From NCBI RefSeq assembly GCF_022807995.1, contig NZ_CP094351.1, forward strand, positions 1,767,001 through 1,831,000: a stretch of 64,000 bases of DNA, read 5' to 3'. This DNA comes from Pseudomonas orientalis (lineage in GTDB: Bacteria; Pseudomonadota; Gammaproteobacteria; Pseudomonadales; Pseudomonadaceae). Each line of letters opens with the position of its first letter. Position 1 is the first letter of the stretch. Below, one piece after another: positions 1 through 9,734 of the stretch. Below the pieces are notes generated by a model that did no database searches, was not told where the DNA came from, and saw only the letters and a list, made by a program, of their open reading frames with translations. Position numbers and translations under genes: made by a program.

Positions 1-434
1 GCTGCGATCCGTATGTGAACCGCATGCTTACCGGTGAGGACTTTCATCATCATTGCCATTCGAACCTGACCCGTGCGGTATTGCCCCACGGTCTGACGGA
101 ATTCGATGTGCACGACGTGCTGAATATTTTCCAGTGCACCGGGCTTAATCACGATGACATGTACTTTATGAAAGCCTGTCCGGCGCAGAAGGGCGATTAC
201 CTGGAGTTTTTCGCCGAGATTGATTTGCTGTGCGCGCTGTCGACGTGTCCGGGTGGGGATTTGTCGCTGCCGATGTGGGGGCCGGATGCGCAGGATCCAT
301 TGACAGTGTGTCGTCCGTTGGGCGTCGAGATTTACACCTTGGAGGAGGGGCTGCTTGAAGGCTGGAGTCAGCCCGAACGTGCTGCCTATAAAGGGCAGCA
401 CGGGTTGCAGATTACCAAGGCGGCTTGGGAGTAG
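1..434 (+). CDS. DUF1989 / urea carboxylase-associated protein, C-terminal part
   Basis: The gene enters from the left edge; the open frame (reading from base 3) gives about 143 residues and ends in TAG at 432-434. It begins CDPYVNRML and continues with the HHHCHSNL and FMKACPAQKGDYLEFFAE stretches, which I recognise as the C-terminal half of DUF1989 proteins. Family members assist urea or guanidine carboxylase systems, some as carboxyguanidine deiminase subunits. The conserved Cys and His residues suggest metal or substrate binding. Substrate cannot be assigned without the upstream partners. The ethanolamine permease nearby on the other strand fits a nitrogen-scavenging neighbourhood, but that is inference. 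Confidence 0.8.
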   Translation, partial: CDPYVNRMLTGEDFHHHCHSNLTRAVLPHGLTEFDVHDVLNIFQCTGLNHDDMYFMKACPAQKGDYLEFFAEIDLLCALSTCPGGDLSLPMWGPDAQDPLTVCRPLGVEIYTLEEGLLEGWSQPERAAYKGQHGLQITKAAWE

Positions 435-442
435 CCCAAGGT

Positions 443-610
443 TCAGCGATCCTGCGCATCCTTGGCATCCGCCTGCGCATTGCGTTCGGCCACGCGCTTG
501 CGTTGGTCGTCGGTGAGTTCCACTTTGTTGGCGCTGTCGCGCAGCATCATCAACCCACCGACGATCGATCCGATCGCAACTACCATAATCAACCACGCAT
601 ACCACGGCAT
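443..610 (-). CDS. DUF2897 family small membrane protein
   Basis: A 55-residue protein reads from ATG at 610 (AGGAGA ribosome site just upstream) to TGA at 443. It has one N-terminal hydrophobic helix (MPWYAWLIMVVAIGSIVGGL, residues 1-20) followed by a short, highly charged tail (ELTDDQRKRVAERNAQADAKDAQDR). This is the layout of the DUF2897 micro-proteins common in Pseudomonas, whose function is unknown. It would sit in the inner membrane with the charged tail probably cytoplasmic. It converges with the DUF1989 gene, whose stop codon lies 8 bp away, and lies downstream of the permease on the same strand with a 110-bp gap. Confidence 0.8.
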   Translation of the reverse strand: MPWYAWLIMVVAIGSIVGGLMMLRDSANKVELTDDQRKRVAERNAQADAKDAQDR

Positions 611-720
611 AAGGCTCTCCTTGAGGCAGGTTGCCGAGGGAGAATTTTCCCACGGTAATAACTGCTTTGAGTTACGGGCGTTCTGAGTAGTTCAGTGTAG
701 GCCCGTTCTGCCTCGCCACC

Positions 721-2085
721 TTATAACCCGGTTAACATCGCATCCGCCGGCGCATCGGCGCGGTCTTGGGCGGTGAGTTGGAAGTAGATGAAACCTGCGG
801 CCATGAAACCAAGGAAAATCAGCCCGATCAGTGTGTTGAACCAGGCCATCGCCACCAGGCATACCACGGCCAGTACTAGCGCGATGCCCGGCACGACGGG
901 GTAGCCCGGTGCGCGGAAAGTCCGTTCCAGCAGCGGTTCGGTTTTGCGCAATTTGAACAGGCTGAGCATGCTCATGATGTACATGACGATGGCGCCGAAC
1001 ACGGCCATGGTGATCATCGCGGCGGTCAGGGTCATGCCGCCCAGGTTGATCAGGCCGTCGCTGTAGATCGCGGCAATGCCGACCACGCCACCGGCGATGA
1101 TGGCGCGGTGGGGTGTCTGAAATCTCGACAGCTTGGCCAGGAAAGGTGGCAGGTAACCGGCACGCGCCAGGGCGAAGAACTGTCGCGAGTAACCGAGAAT
1201 GATGCCGTGAAAGCTCGCCACCAGGCCGAACAGGCCAATCCACACCAGCATGTGCAACCAGCCGGAGCTTTCGCCCACCACGGTTTTCATCGCCTGGGGC
1301 AGCGGGTCGTTGATGTTTGACAGGGTGCGCCAGTCGCCCACGCCGCCCGCGAAGAACATCACGCCCATGGCCAGGATCACCAGGGTGAGGATGCCGCTTA
1401 TGTAGGCTTTCGGAATGGTGCGCTTGGGATCTTTCGCTTCTTCGGCGGCCATGGCCGCGCCTTCGATGGCGAGGAAGAACCAGATGGCGAAGGGGATCGC
1501 GGCGAACATGCCGGCAATCGCCGGGGCGCCGAAGGTGTCGGAGCCGGCCCAGCCGTTCAGGGCGAAGTTGCTGAAGCTGAACGCCGGGGCGACGACGCCC
1601 ATGAATACCAGCAGTTCGGCGACGGCGAGCACGCAGACCACCAGTTCGAAGGTGGCGGCGAGTTTCACACCGAGGATGTTCAGGCCCATGAACACGATGT
1701 AGGCGCCGACGGCGGCGTGTTTCGGGTCCAGTGCCGGAAACTGCACATTGAGGTAGGCGCCGATGGCCAGGGCGATGGCGGGCGGCGCGAAGACGAATTC
1801 GATCAGGGTTGCCAGGCCGGCAATCAAGCCGCCTTTTTCGCCGAAGGCGCGGCGGCTGTAGGCAAAGGGGCCGCCAGCGTGGGGAATCGCGGTGGTCAGT
1901 TCGGTGAAGCTGAAGATGAAGCAGGTGTACATCGCGGCGACCATCAATGAGGTCACCAGAAAGCCCAGTGTGCCGGCTACGCCCCAGCCGTAGCTCCAGC
2001 CGAAGTATTCGCCGGAAATCACCAGCCCGACGGCGATACCCCATAGATGGAGGGTGCCCAAGGTGGGGTTGAGTTGTGTGTTCAT
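721..2085 (-). CDS. eat: ethanolamine permease (APC family)
   Basis: A 454-residue polytopic inner-membrane protein of the amino acid-polyamine-organocation superfamily. The N-terminal GTLHLWGIAVGLVISGEYFGW segment and the later FFLAIEGAAMAAEEAKDPKR and FHGIILGYSRQFFALARAGYLP motifs are characteristic of the ethanolamine permease branch, and about 12 hydrophobic segments are visible. It should import ethanolamine as carbon and nitrogen source. The ammonia-lyase genes (eutBC) that usually accompany it are not in this window. The start at 2085 has an AGGGAA ribosome site. The strong open frame on the same strand in another register is a codon-bias shadow. Confidence 0.88.
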   Translation of the reverse strand: MNTQLNPTLGTLHLWGIAVGLVISGEYFGWSYGWGVAGTLGFLVTSLMVAAMYTCFIFSFTELTTAIPHAGGPFAYSRRAFGEKGGLIAGLATLIEFVFAPPAIALAIGAYLNVQFPALDPKHAAVGAYIVFMGLNILGVKLAATFELVVCVLAVAELLVFMGVVAPAFSFSNFALNGWAGSDTFGAPAIAGMFAAIPFAIWFFLAIEGAAMAAEEAKDPKRTIPKAYISGILTLVILAMGVMFFAGGVGDWRTLSNINDPLPQAMKTVVGESSGWLHMLVWIGLFGLVASFHGIILGYSRQFFALARAGYLPPFLAKLSRFQTPHRAIIAGGVVGIAAIYSDGLINLGGMTLTAAMITMAVFGAIVMYIMSMLSLFKLRKTEPLLERTFRAPGYPVVPGIALVLAVVCLVAMAWFNTLIGLIFLGFMAAGFIYFQLTAQDRADAPADAMLTGL

Positions 2086-2249
2086 TGTGATGAGTTCCCT
2101 GAACGGTTGGAATGATTCAGGGTGTTGCAGTGGCTATGCCAGGCTACGCAAACCTGTCGCAAAGCGGCGCCTATGTCGCCTGCGAGACGGTTTAGCGTTT
2201 GAATGCGGCCTGGCGTGCACCAGATAGGGGCGGTATTGCCTGGACCGCC

Positions 2250-2343
2250 GCCATCGCGGGCAAGCCCGGCTCCCACAGTGGACCGCGTCAGGCCTGGAAA
2301 AAACGCGATCAAAAGGTGGGAGTGGGCTTGCCCGCGATGAGGC
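2250..2343. repeat. REPIN-type inverted repeat pair, CGGGCAAGCCCG family
   Basis: Two inverted copies of a GCCATCGCGGGCAAGCCC-type palindromic unit (2250-2276 and about 2315-2343) flank a roughly 38-bp spacer. Each unit forms a small hairpin and the pair can form a larger one. It lies between the divergent eat and kdp transcription units. This motif differs from the other two repeat families in the window. Confidence 0.8.
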
Positions 2344-2391
2344 CCTCTCAGTCACCGCCAATTCCCCCGTAAACCCCGCATAAAGCCACTC

Positions 2392-2410
2392 TTTACGCCA
2401 TCTTTACGCC
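2392..2410 (+). promoter_or_regulatory. probable KdpE operator upstream of kdpFABC
   Basis: Two perfect TTTACGCC direct repeats start at 2392 and 2403, exactly 11 bp (one helical turn) apart, and the second runs into CCCGCGCCC. The E. coli kdp operator, as I remember it, is a T-rich half followed by TTTACACCCCGCCCG, so spacing and flank are very similar. The site lies about 90 bp before the kdpF start, where an activator should bind. Recognition by KdpE is inferred. Confidence 0.6.
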
Positions 2411-2499
2411 CCGCGCCCTGCGTCGCTCTCGTTCCTTTACACCGCTCCTGCGGACAATGGCCTCACACGCGGCACTCGCCGTTAAACGGAGAAACTTCC

Positions 2500-2589
2500 A
2501 TGAGCGTTCTGGACGGGGTGTCACTGCTATTGGCCGTGGCGCTGTTCATTTATCTGCTGGTTGCGCTGTTACGCGCGGATCGGAACTAG
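2500..2589 (+). CDS. kdpF: K+-transporting ATPase small subunit KdpF
   Basis: A 29-residue hydrophobic peptide (MSVLDGVSLLLAVALFIYLL then VALLRADRN) lies 9 bp upstream of kdpA, preceded by AACGGAGAAAC as ribosome site. It has the size, single membrane helix and position of KdpF, which stabilises the KdpABC complex in the inner membrane. Such a short gene is often left unannotated. It is the first gene of the kdpFABC operon and directly follows the proposed KdpE operator region. Confidence 0.9.
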   Translation: MSVLDGVSLLLAVALFIYLLVALLRADRN

Positions 2590-2598
2590 GAGCGGGCT

Positions 2599-4293
2599 AT
2601 GCACAGTTATGACTATTGGCTGATCATCGCTTTCTTCGCCGTGGTACTGGTGCCGGCACCGTTTCTGGGGCGGTTCTATTACAAGGTGATGGAAGGCCAG
2701 CGCACATGGCTGACGCCGGTGCTGGGGCCTGTGGAGAAAGCCTGTTACCGCCTTTCGGGCGTGGACCATCAACAGGAGCAAAGCTGGCAGAAATACACGC
2801 TGGCGTTGCTCGCGTTCAACCTCGCGGGCTTCTTGCTGCTGTTCGCCATCCTGTTGTTTCAGGACTATCTCCCACTCAATCCGCAGAAATTGCCGGGCCA
2901 GGAATGGACGCTGGCGTTCAACACAGCGGTCAGTTTCATGACCAATACCAACTGGCAGAACTACAGCGGCGAAGCCTCCCTGAGCTACCTCAGCCAGATG
3001 GTCGGCCTCACCGTGCAGAACTTCGTCAGTGCCGCCACCGGGCTGGCCGTCCTGGTCGCGCTTTGCCGTGGGATCGGTCGCAAATCCACCACGACTTTGG
3101 GTAATTTCTGGGTCGACATGACCCGCGCCACCCTCTACGGCTTGCTGCCGCTATGCCTGGTGCTGGCGCTGTTCCTGGTATGGCAGGGTGTGCCGCAGAC
3201 GTTCGCCCATTACGTTGAAGCCGTGACGATGCAAGGTGTGGATCAAGTCATCCCGCTGGGCCCGGCAGCCAGCCAGATTGCCATCAAGCAACTGGGCACC
3301 AATGGTGGCGGCTTCTTTGGGGTGAACTCGGCGCATCCGTTTGAAGACCCGACGGCGTGGGCCAACCTCTTCGAAGTGGCGTCGATCATTCTCATCCCGG
3401 TCGCCCTGGTGTTCACCTTCGGCCATTACGTTAAAGACCTGCGTCAGAGCCGCGCGATTCTTGCGTGCATGCTGGCCTTGTTCCTGATTGGCGGCGCGAC
3501 GTCACTGTGGTCCGAGTACCAGCCCAACCCGACCCTGAACAACCCGGCCGTGGAGCAGACCGCGCCGCTGGAAGGCAAGGAGACGCGCTTCGGCACTACG
3601 GGCACCGTGCTGTGGTCGGTGACCACCACTGCGGCGTCCAACGGTTCGGTCAACGGCATGCAGGACAGCCTCAACCCTCTGAGCGGCATGGTGGCGCTGG
3701 TCAACATGATGGTCGGCGAAGTGATTTTCGGCGGCGTCGGTGCCGGTCTGTACGGCATGTTGCTCAATGTGTTGATCGCGGTGTTCCTCGCCGGCCTGAT
3801 GATCGGCCGCACCCCGGAATACCTGGGCAAGAAGCTTCAGGCCAAGGAAGTGCAGTTGCTGGTAGTGACCCTGCTGGTCATGCCGGTGGGTGTGCTCGTG
3901 CTGGGTGCCATCGCCGCCAGTCTGCCGGGCCCGGCCGGAGCCATCAGTAACCCTGGCCCCCACGGTTTCAGCCAGTTGCTCTACGCCTACACCTCGGCCA
4001 GTGCCAACAACGGTTCGGCGTTTGGTGGTTTCAGCGGCAACACCGCGTTTCACAACCTGATGCTCGGGCTCGGCATGTTGATCGGCCGTTTCGGTTACAT
4101 CCTCCCGGTACTGGCCCTGGCCGGTAGCCTGGCGATGAAGAAGACCGCGCCGATTGGCCAGAACAGCTTCCCGACCCACGGCCCGTTGTTCGTGACGCTG
4201 TTGACCGTGACCATTTTGCTGGTGGGTGGCCTGACGTTTCTGCCGACACTGGCGCTGGGTCCGATTGCTGAACACCTGAGCATGGGCTTCTAA
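2599..4293 (+). CDS. kdpA: K+-transporting ATPase subunit A
   Basis: A 564-residue, strongly hydrophobic protein, the usual KdpA length. It is the potassium-selective channel-like subunit of the Kdp P-type ATPase. The [17 protein letters not shown] signature is visible near residue 235, along with further pore-loop sequences such as TNWQNYSGE and [15 protein letters not shown]. It has about ten membrane segments. The start has an AGGAGCGGGCT ribosome site, and kdpB begins 17 bp after the stop. The channel passes K+ bound on the periplasmic side to the KdpB pump. Confidence 0.97.
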   Translation: MHSYDYWLIIAFFAVVLVPAPFLGRFYYKVMEGQRTWLTPVLGPVEKACYRLSGVDHQQEQSWQKYTLALLAFNLAGFLLLFAILLFQDYLPLNPQKLPGQEWTLAFNTAVSFMTNTNWQNYSGEASLSYLSQMVGLTVQNFVSAATGLAVLVALCRGIGRKSTTTLGNFWVDMTRATLYGLLPLCLVLALFLVWQGVPQTFAHYVEAVTMQGVDQVIPLGPAASQIAIKQLGTNGGGFFGVNSAHPFEDPTAWANLFEVASIILIPVALVFTFGHYVKDLRQSRAILACMLALFLIGGATSLWSEYQPNPTLNNPAVEQTAPLEGKETRFGTTGTVLWSVTTTAASNGSVNGMQDSLNPLSGMVALVNMMVGEVIFGGVGAGLYGMLLNVLIAVFLAGLMIGRTPEYLGKKLQAKEVQLLVVTLLVMPVGVLVLGAIAASLPGPAGAISNPGPHGFSQLLYAYTSASANNGSAFGGFSGNTAFHNLMLGLGMLIGRFGYILPVLALAGSLAMKKTAPIGQNSFPTHGPLFVTLLTVTILLVGGLTFLPTLALGPIAEHLSMGF

Positions 4294-4310
4294 GTCAAGG
4301 GGATATGAGA

Positions 4311-6368
4311 ATGAACATGTCTGTAAAAAATGCTGCCCCAGCGCGCACTCAGGAGCCCGCCAAAACCGCGATCTCTGCGTTGTGGCGCCCGGCGCTGGTC
4401 CAGGCGTTCGTCAAGCTGGACCCGCGTCAACTGCAACGCTCTCCGGTCATGTTGGTGGTCGAGCTGACCGCCATTCTCACCACCGTGCTGTGCTTTGTGC
4501 CCGACACCACCGTGCCGACCTTCGTGGCTGTGCAAATCGCGGTGTGGCTGTGGTTCACCGTGCTGTTCGCCAACTTCGCTGAAGCCTTGGCCGAGGGCCG
4601 TGGCAAGGCCCGTGCCGACAGCCTCAAGGCCGGCAGTGAAGGGTTGAGCGCACGCCGCAAAGAGGCCGACGGCAGCTTCAAGGTGGTACCGGCCACCAGC
4701 CTGCGCAAAGGTGATGTGGTACGCGTCGCCGCAGGCGAAATGATTCCTGGCGACGGCGAGGTGATCGAAGGCATCGCCGCGGTCAACGAAGCGGCGATCA
4801 CCGGCGAATCCGCCCCGGTGATCCGCGAGTCCGGCGGCGACCGCTCGGCCGTCACCGGCAACACCCGCCTGGTGTCGGACTGGCTGCTGATCCGCATCAC
4901 CGCCAACCCCGGCGAGTCGACCCTGGACCGGATGATCGCGCTGGTGGAAGGCGCCAAACGCCAGAAAACCCCCAACGAAGTTGCGCTGGATATCCTGCTG
5001 ATCGGCCTCACCCTGATCTTCCTGCTGGTGGTGGTCACCCTGCAGCCGTTCGCTCACTTCGCCAATGGCAGCCTGCCCCTGGTGTTTCTGGTCGCACTGC
5101 TGGTGACGCTGATTCCCACGACCATTGGCGGCTTGCTCTCGGCCATCGGCATCGCCGGCATGGACCGACTGGTGCGTCTGAACGTGATCGCCAAGTCCGG
5201 TCGCGCGGTGGAAGCGGCGGGGGACGTGCATGTGTTGCTGCTGGACAAGACCGGCACCATCACCTTCGGCAACCGTCGTTGCTCGGCCGTGGTTGCGGCG
5301 CCCGGGGTCAGTGGCCGGGAAGTGGCTGAAGGCGCGTTGTACGCCTCCCTGGCCGATGACACGGCGGAAGGCAAGTCCATCGTCGAGTACCTGCGCGCCT
5401 TGCACCCCCAGGCCGAGCCGACGCTGGACCAACTGATCGCCGTACCGTTCAGCGCTGAAACCCGCTTATCCGGCGTCGACTATCAGGGCCGCGTCTTCCG
5501 CAAGGGCGCGGTGGATTCGCTGCTGGCATTTATCGGCCAGCAACGCAGCGACCTGTTACCGGCGCTGTCGCGGGAGATCGATAAGATCGCCCAGAGTGGC
5601 GGCACGCCGTTGCTGGTGTGCGCCGATGGCAAATTGCTTGGTGCGATCCATCTCAAAGACGTGGTCAAGCCCGGTATCCGCGAGCGTTTCGCCGAGCTGC
5701 GCACGCTGGGTATTCGTACCGTGATGGTTACCGGCGACAACCCGTTGACCGCCGCCGCGATTGCCGCTGAAGCCGGCGTGGATGACGTACTGGCTGAAGC
5801 CACGCCGGAGAAAAAACTGGCGCGTATCCGCCATGAACAGAACGACGGCCGCCTGGTCGCCATGTGCGGTGACGGCGCCAACGACGCCCCGGCGCTGGCC
5901 CAGGCCGACGTCGGCATGGCCATGAACGATGGTACCCAGGCCGCGCGTGAAGCCGCCAACATGGTCGACCTCGACAGCGATCCGACCAAACTGCTGGACG
6001 TGGTACAGATCGGCAAGGAATTGCTGGTGACACGCGGCGCACTGACCACGTTTTCCATCGCCAACGATGTGGCCAAGTACTTCGCGATACTGCCGGCGCT
6101 GTTTGCCGCGATCTACCCGCAACTGGGCGTGCTCAACGTGATGCACTTGCAGAGCCCGCAGAGCGCGATCCTGTCGGCCATCGTGTTCAATGCGCTGATC
6201 ATCGTGGTGCTGATTCCCCTGGCGCTGCGTGGCGTGCGCGTGCAGGCCGCGAGCGCGGCGGCACTGTTGCGACGCAACCTGCTGATCTACGGCCTGGGTG
6301 GGCTTTTGGTGCCCTTTGTGGGCATCAAGGCAATCGACATGCTGCTGACGGCGCTGCATCTGGTGTAA
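4311..6368 (+). CDS. kdpB: K+-transporting P-type ATPase subunit B
   Basis: The catalytic subunit of the Kdp pump, 685 residues from ATG 4311. The P-type ATPase motifs are complete: TGES in the actuator domain, the phosphorylated aspartate in [11 protein letters not shown], and the hinge [14 protein letters not shown]. Three in-frame ATGs occur (4305, 4311, 4317). The AAGGGG ribosome site at 4297-4302 is 8 bases from 4311 but only 2 from 4305, so 4311 is preferred. Membrane helices lie near residues 40-85, 220-275 and 580-680. It converts ATP hydrolysis into K+ uptake through KdpA. Confidence 0.97.
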   Translation: MNMSVKNAAPARTQEPAKTAISALWRPALVQAFVKLDPRQLQRSPVMLVVELTAILTTVLCFVPDTTVPTFVAVQIAVWLWFTVLFANFAEALAEGRGKARADSLKAGSEGLSARRKEADGSFKVVPATSLRKGDVVRVAAGEMIPGDGEVIEGIAAVNEAAITGESAPVIRESGGDRSAVTGNTRLVSDWLLIRITANPGESTLDRMIALVEGAKRQKTPNEVALDILLIGLTLIFLLVVVTLQPFAHFANGSLPLVFLVALLVTLIPTTIGGLLSAIGIAGMDRLVRLNVIAKSGRAVEAAGDVHVLLLDKTGTITFGNRRCSAVVAAPGVSGREVAEGALYASLADDTAEGKSIVEYLRALHPQAEPTLDQLIAVPFSAETRLSGVDYQGRVFRKGAVDSLLAFIGQQRSDLLPALSREIDKIAQSGGTPLLVCADGKLLGAIHLKDVVKPGIRERFAELRTLGIRTVMVTGDNPLTAAAIAAEAGVDDVLAEATPEKKLARIRHEQNDGRLVAMCGDGANDAPALAQADVGMAMNDGTQAAREAANMVDLDSDPTKLLDVVQIGKELLVTRGALTTFSIANDVAKYFAILPALFAAIYPQLGVLNVMHLQSPQSAILSAIVFNALIIVVLIPLALRGVRVQAASAAALLRRNLLIYGLGGLLVPFVGIKAIDMLLTALHLV

Positions 6369-6381
6369 CCCTGCGGTCGAT

Positions 6382-6428
6382 CGTTCCCACGCTCCGCGTG
6401 GGAATGCCGCCCCGGACGCTCCGCGTCC
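6382..6428. repeat. palindromic repeat between kdpB and kdpC
   Basis: Two adjacent hairpins are present: CGTTCCCACGCTCCGCGTGG continuing to GAATG, and GGACGCTCCGCGTCC. Both share the CGCTCCGCG loop. This is a short interspersed repeat type seen in fluorescent pseudomonads. It lies inside the kdp operon, 27 bp before the kdpC start, where it could affect transcript stability or KdpC yield (inference). Confidence 0.75.
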
Positions 6429-6455
6429 CCGCATCACTGAACTGAGGAGTCTGAA

Positions 6456-7001
6456 ATGTCCAACATCATCCGCCCAGCCCTGAGCCTGCTGGTACTCATG
6501 ACCCTGATCACTGGCGTGGCCTATCCGCTGGTAGTCACCGGCGTGGCGCAAGTGGCCTTCCCCGACCAGGCCAATGGCAGTCTGGTGCGCGACGCCGGCG
6601 GCAAGGTGCGCGGCTCCAGCCTGATCGCCCAGGACTTTACCGGCGACAGCTGGTTTCACCCGCGCCCGTCAGCCGGTGCCTTTGCCACCGTCTCCAGCAG
6701 TGCCAGTAACCTGGGCCCGAGCAATCCGGCCTTGGCGACTCGCATATTCGAGGATGCCAGCAAACAGTCAGTGCCAGGCCAGGGGCCGGTACCGCTGGCC
6801 TCGCTGACGACCTCCGGCAGCGGGCTCGATCCACACTTGCCACCCGAGGCAATTGCCTATCAACTGGCGCGAGTGGCGGCAGCGCGAAATGTACCGGTGT
6901 CGACCTTGCAGCGGCTGTTGGATGAACACATCGAAAGCCCATTGGTAGGCCCGCCCGTAGTAAACGTGCTGGCCCTGAACATGGCCCTGGAAAAACTCTG
7001 A
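6456..7001 (+). CDS. kdpC: K+-transporting ATPase subunit C
   Basis: A 181-residue single-pass inner-membrane protein with one N-terminal helix (about residues 7-30) and a periplasmic domain. It carries the family motifs [27 protein letters not shown] and [17 protein letters not shown]. KdpC stabilises the KdpAB complex and raises its apparent K+ affinity. A TGAGGAG ribosome site precedes the ATG. It is separated from kdpB by an 87-bp gap carrying a hairpin repeat, whereas kdpF, A and B are tightly packed. Confidence 0.96.
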   Translation: MSNIIRPALSLLVLMTLITGVAYPLVVTGVAQVAFPDQANGSLVRDAGGKVRGSSLIAQDFTGDSWFHPRPSAGAFATVSSSASNLGPSNPALATRIFEDASKQSVPGQGPVPLASLTTSGSGLDPHLPPEAIAYQLARVAAARNVPVSTLQRLLDEHIESPLVGPPVVNVLALNMALEKL

Positions 7002-7006
7002 ACCCC

Positions 7007-7032
7007 TGTGGGAGGGGGCTTGCCCCTCCCAC
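7007..7032. repeat. single REP palindrome between kdpC and kdpD
   Basis: TGTGGGAGGGG and CCCCTCCCACA form an 11-bp perfect stem around a 4-base loop, just 5 bp after the kdpC stop. The sequence belongs to the GTGGGAGGGGGCTTGCCCC repeat family that recurs as pairs near 10.6, 46.3 and 48.7 kb. There is no U-tract, so it is not a classical terminator, but it could protect the kdpFABC 3' end. Confidence 0.8.
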
Positions 7033-7082
7033 ATTTGACATCCATTGAGCCTGATTACCTAGACACCTGAGGACCCCCGTGC

Positions 7083-9734
7083 ATGAGCGACTCCGGCCGC
7101 GCCGATGCCCTGCTAGCCGATCTGCCCCGCAACGGCCGTGGCCGGCTCAAAGTTTTCCTCGGCGCCGCGCCGGGCGTAGGCAAGACCTACGCCATGCTCC
7201 AGGCTGCCCATACTCAACTGCGCCAGGGCGTGAGTCTGATCGCCGGCGTGGTCGAGACCCATGGCCGCGCCGAGACTGAAGCCTTGCTCAGCGGCTTGCC
7301 GCAGCAACCGCTGTTGCGCAGCGAATACCGTGGCGTAATGCTTGAAGAAATGGACCTGGACGGCCTGCTCGCGGCCAGGCCCAAGCTGGTGCTGGTCGAC
7401 GAACTGGCCCATAGCAATGCCCCCGGCAGCCGTCATGAAAAGCGCTGGCAGGACATTCAGGAACTGCTGGCGGCCGGCATCGACGTGTTCACCACCGTCA
7501 ACGTCCAGCACCTGGAAAGTCTCAATGATCAGGTGCGTGGCATCACCGGCGTGCAGGTGCGTGAAACCCTGCCGGACTGGGTGCTGCAAGAGGCAGACGA
7601 ACTGCTGCTGATCGACTTGCCGTCCCGCGAATTGCTCGAGCGCCTGCGCGACGGCAAGGTGTATGTGCCGGAACAGGCGCGTGCGGCCATCGATGCGTTT
7701 TTCACCCAGACCAACTTGATGGCCCTGCGCGAGCTGGCCATGCAGACCGCTGCCGCCCATGTCGACGACGATCTGGCCCAGGGTTACCGTCAGCTCGGCC
7801 AAGCCGCGCCCGCGGTACGTGGCCGTCTGCTGGTGGGGGTCGATGGTGACGCACACGCCGAACGCCTGGTACGCCATGCCAGTCGGGTCGCCCAGCGCCG
7901 ACATTTGCCCTGGAGCCTGGTGCATGTCGACAACGGCCGCGCGCGGGATGAACAGTCGCGGCTGCGCCTGCAAAATGCCCAGCAGCTGGCTGAACGCTTG
8001 GGCGGTGAGGTGGTGCTGCTGCGGGCCGGCGAGGTGGCCAGAACGTTGATCCAGCATGCCGCCGAGCGCCGCGCCAGTCTGGTGCTGGTGGGGCAGTCGC
8101 GCATGCGCTGGCGTCGACGGCTGTTCGGCGGCGGCCTCGCCGCACGCTTGCTGCGCAATGCGCGGGGCCTGGAAATCAACGTGCTCGACAGCGACGATAT
8201 CCCTGCGACGCCGCGCTTGTCGGAGGTGCGTGGGCTGCGCTGGTTCGACTACGGCCTGGCCTTGGTAGCCACCCTTGTCGCGGCGGGCCTGGCGTGGGGT
8301 GTGTCCAGCGTCCTGCCGTTGCCGAATATCTCGCTGGTGTTTCTCGCTGCGGTGCTGCTGGTGGCGGTGCGCAGCAGCCTGGGACCTTCGTTGGTGTGCG
8401 CGGCGTTGTCGTTCATGACTTACGACTTTCTGTTTATCCCGCCGAATTTCTCCTTCGCCATCCAGCGTGAAGAGGATGTCCTCACGCTGTTGTTCTTCCT
8501 GTTGATGGCGGCGCTCACCGGCAACCTGGCCGCACGCCAGCGTCGGCAGTTACAGGCGCTGCGCGATACTCAGGAAGAAACCAGCGAGCTGCTCGACCTG
8601 TCACGCAAGCTCACCGCCGCCACGGATCGCCAGGCGGTTGTCAGTGCGGCGGCTCACCACCTGCAAGGCTGGAATGACCTGGATCTGTGCCTGGTCAATC
8701 GCGATGGCCAGGGCGGTTGGACGATCGAGACCGGCGGCCCGCTGACCCTCAACGAAGCCGAGCGTGCCGCCGCCGACTGGGCCTGGCAACACGACCAGCC
8801 GGCAGGCATGGGCACCGGCACCTTGCCGTTTGGACGCTGGTGGTGGTGGCCGTTGTCGGGTGAAGAGGGCCCGCTGGGTTTGTTGGGCGTCAGCGCGAAA
8901 GCCGGCACGGCGTTGAGTGGCCAACGCCGTCGCCTGCTCATCGCCCTGAGCCAGCCGTTGGCCCAGGCGCTGGCGCGTGCGCAGTTGGCGCAGGAGTTGG
9001 AGTCCGCGCGTTTGCACGGTGAAACCGAACAACTGCGCAGCGCCTTGCTCGCCTCCGTCTCCCATGATTTGCGCACGCCGCTGACCTCCATGCGCGGCAG
9101 TATCGACAGCCTGCTGGCGCTGGGCGAGGCGATCCCTTTGGAGGACCGTCGCGAATTGCTTGAAGGCACCCGCGATGAAGCCGAGCGCCTCGACCGCTAT
9201 ATCCAGAACCTGCTGGACATGACTCGCCTGGGCCACGGCGCGCTGAAGCTGGCGCGCGACTGGGTGTCGCCCGGCGATATTGTCGGCAGCGCCCTTGGCC
9301 GATTGCGTGCCGTACTGGCGCCCTTGCAGGTCAATACCGATGTGCCGCCGGACCTGCCGTTGCTCTATGTGCATGCGGCGTTGATCGAGCAGGCGCTGGT
9401 CAATGTCATGGAAAACGCCGCGCGCTTTTCGCCGCCCCAGGGCCGCTTGCAGTTGAGCGCCGGCGTGTCGGACGGCCAAGTGTTTTTCGCCGTCGCCGAT
9501 GAGGGACCGGGAATTCCAGAGGACGAACGCGCGAAGATCTTCGATATGTTCTACACCGCTGCGCGCGGTGATCGCGGCGGGCAGGGCACCGGCCTGGGGC
9601 TGGCGATCTGCCAGGGGATGGTCGGCGCCCACGGTGGGCACATCAGTGTGGCCGACGGTATTGAAGGGCGGGGCACCTGTATTACCTTGTTTCTGCCATT
9701 GCCGGCACAACCTGCCCTGGAGCAAAACCTGTAG
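7083..9734 (+). CDS. kdpD: osmosensitive K+ channel sensor histidine kinase KdpD
   Basis: An 883-residue sensor kinase. In order: the KdpD N-terminal domain with Walker A (GAAPGVGKTYAML, near residue 27) and LVDELAHSNAPGSRH; a universal-stress-like domain (about 245-370); the membrane block (about 385-490); a GAF-like region; HisKA with SHDLRTPLTSMRGS (near 660); and the HATPase domain with NVMENAARFSPP and GTGLGLAICQGMV. It senses K+ limitation and phosphorylates KdpE. The TAG stop (9732-9734) lies within the left arm of a REPIN. All domains appear intact. Confidence 0.96.
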   Translation: MSDSGRADALLADLPRNGRGRLKVFLGAAPGVGKTYAMLQAAHTQLRQGVSLIAGVVETHGRAETEALLSGLPQQPLLRSEYRGVMLEEMDLDGLLAARPKLVLVDELAHSNAPGSRHEKRWQDIQELLAAGIDVFTTVNVQHLESLNDQVRGITGVQVRETLPDWVLQEADELLLIDLPSRELLERLRDGKVYVPEQARAAIDAFFTQTNLMALRELAMQTAAAHVDDDLAQGYRQLGQAAPAVRGRLLVGVDGDAHAERLVRHASRVAQRRHLPWSLVHVDNGRARDEQSRLRLQNAQQLAERLGGEVVLLRAGEVARTLIQHAAERRASLVLVGQSRMRWRRRLFGGGLAARLLRNARGLEINVLDSDDIPATPRLSEVRGLRWFDYGLALVATLVAAGLAWGVSSVLPLPNISLVFLAAVLLVAVRSSLGPSLVCAALSFMTYDFLFIPPNFSFAIQREEDVLTLLFFLLMAALTGNLAARQRRQLQALRDTQEETSELLDLSRKLTAATDRQAVVSAAAHHLQGWNDLDLCLVNRDGQGGWTIETGGPLTLNEAERAAADWAWQHDQPAGMGTGTLPFGRWWWWPLSGEEGPLGLLGVSAKAGTALSGQRRRLLIALSQPLAQALARAQLAQELESARLHGETEQLRSALLASVSHDLRTPLTSMRGSIDSLLALGEAIPLEDRRELLEGTRDEAERLDRYIQNLLDMTRLGHGALKLARDWVSPGDIVGSALGRLRAVLAPLQVNTDVPPDLPLLYVHAALIEQALVNVMENAARFSPPQGRLQLSAGVSDGQVFFAVADEGPGIPEDERAKIFDMFYTAARGDRGGQGTGLGLAICQGMVGAHGGHISVADGIEGRGTCITLFLPLPAQPALEQNL

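Noticed and set aside
692-2044. A 450-codon frame on the same strand as the ethanolamine permease, shifted register
   Set aside because: Its translation is Arg/His/Gly-rich without membrane helices, whereas the 721-2085 frame is a full permease.
4290-6659. Long antisense frames opposite kdpB and kdpC (367-380 codons)
   Set aside because: Low-complexity His/Gln/Gly/Arg-rich translations with no motifs, exactly opposite well-conserved genes.
7007-7032. Terminator after kdpC
   Set aside because: The hairpin is strong but has no T-run and matches a dispersed REP family, so it is listed as a repeat.
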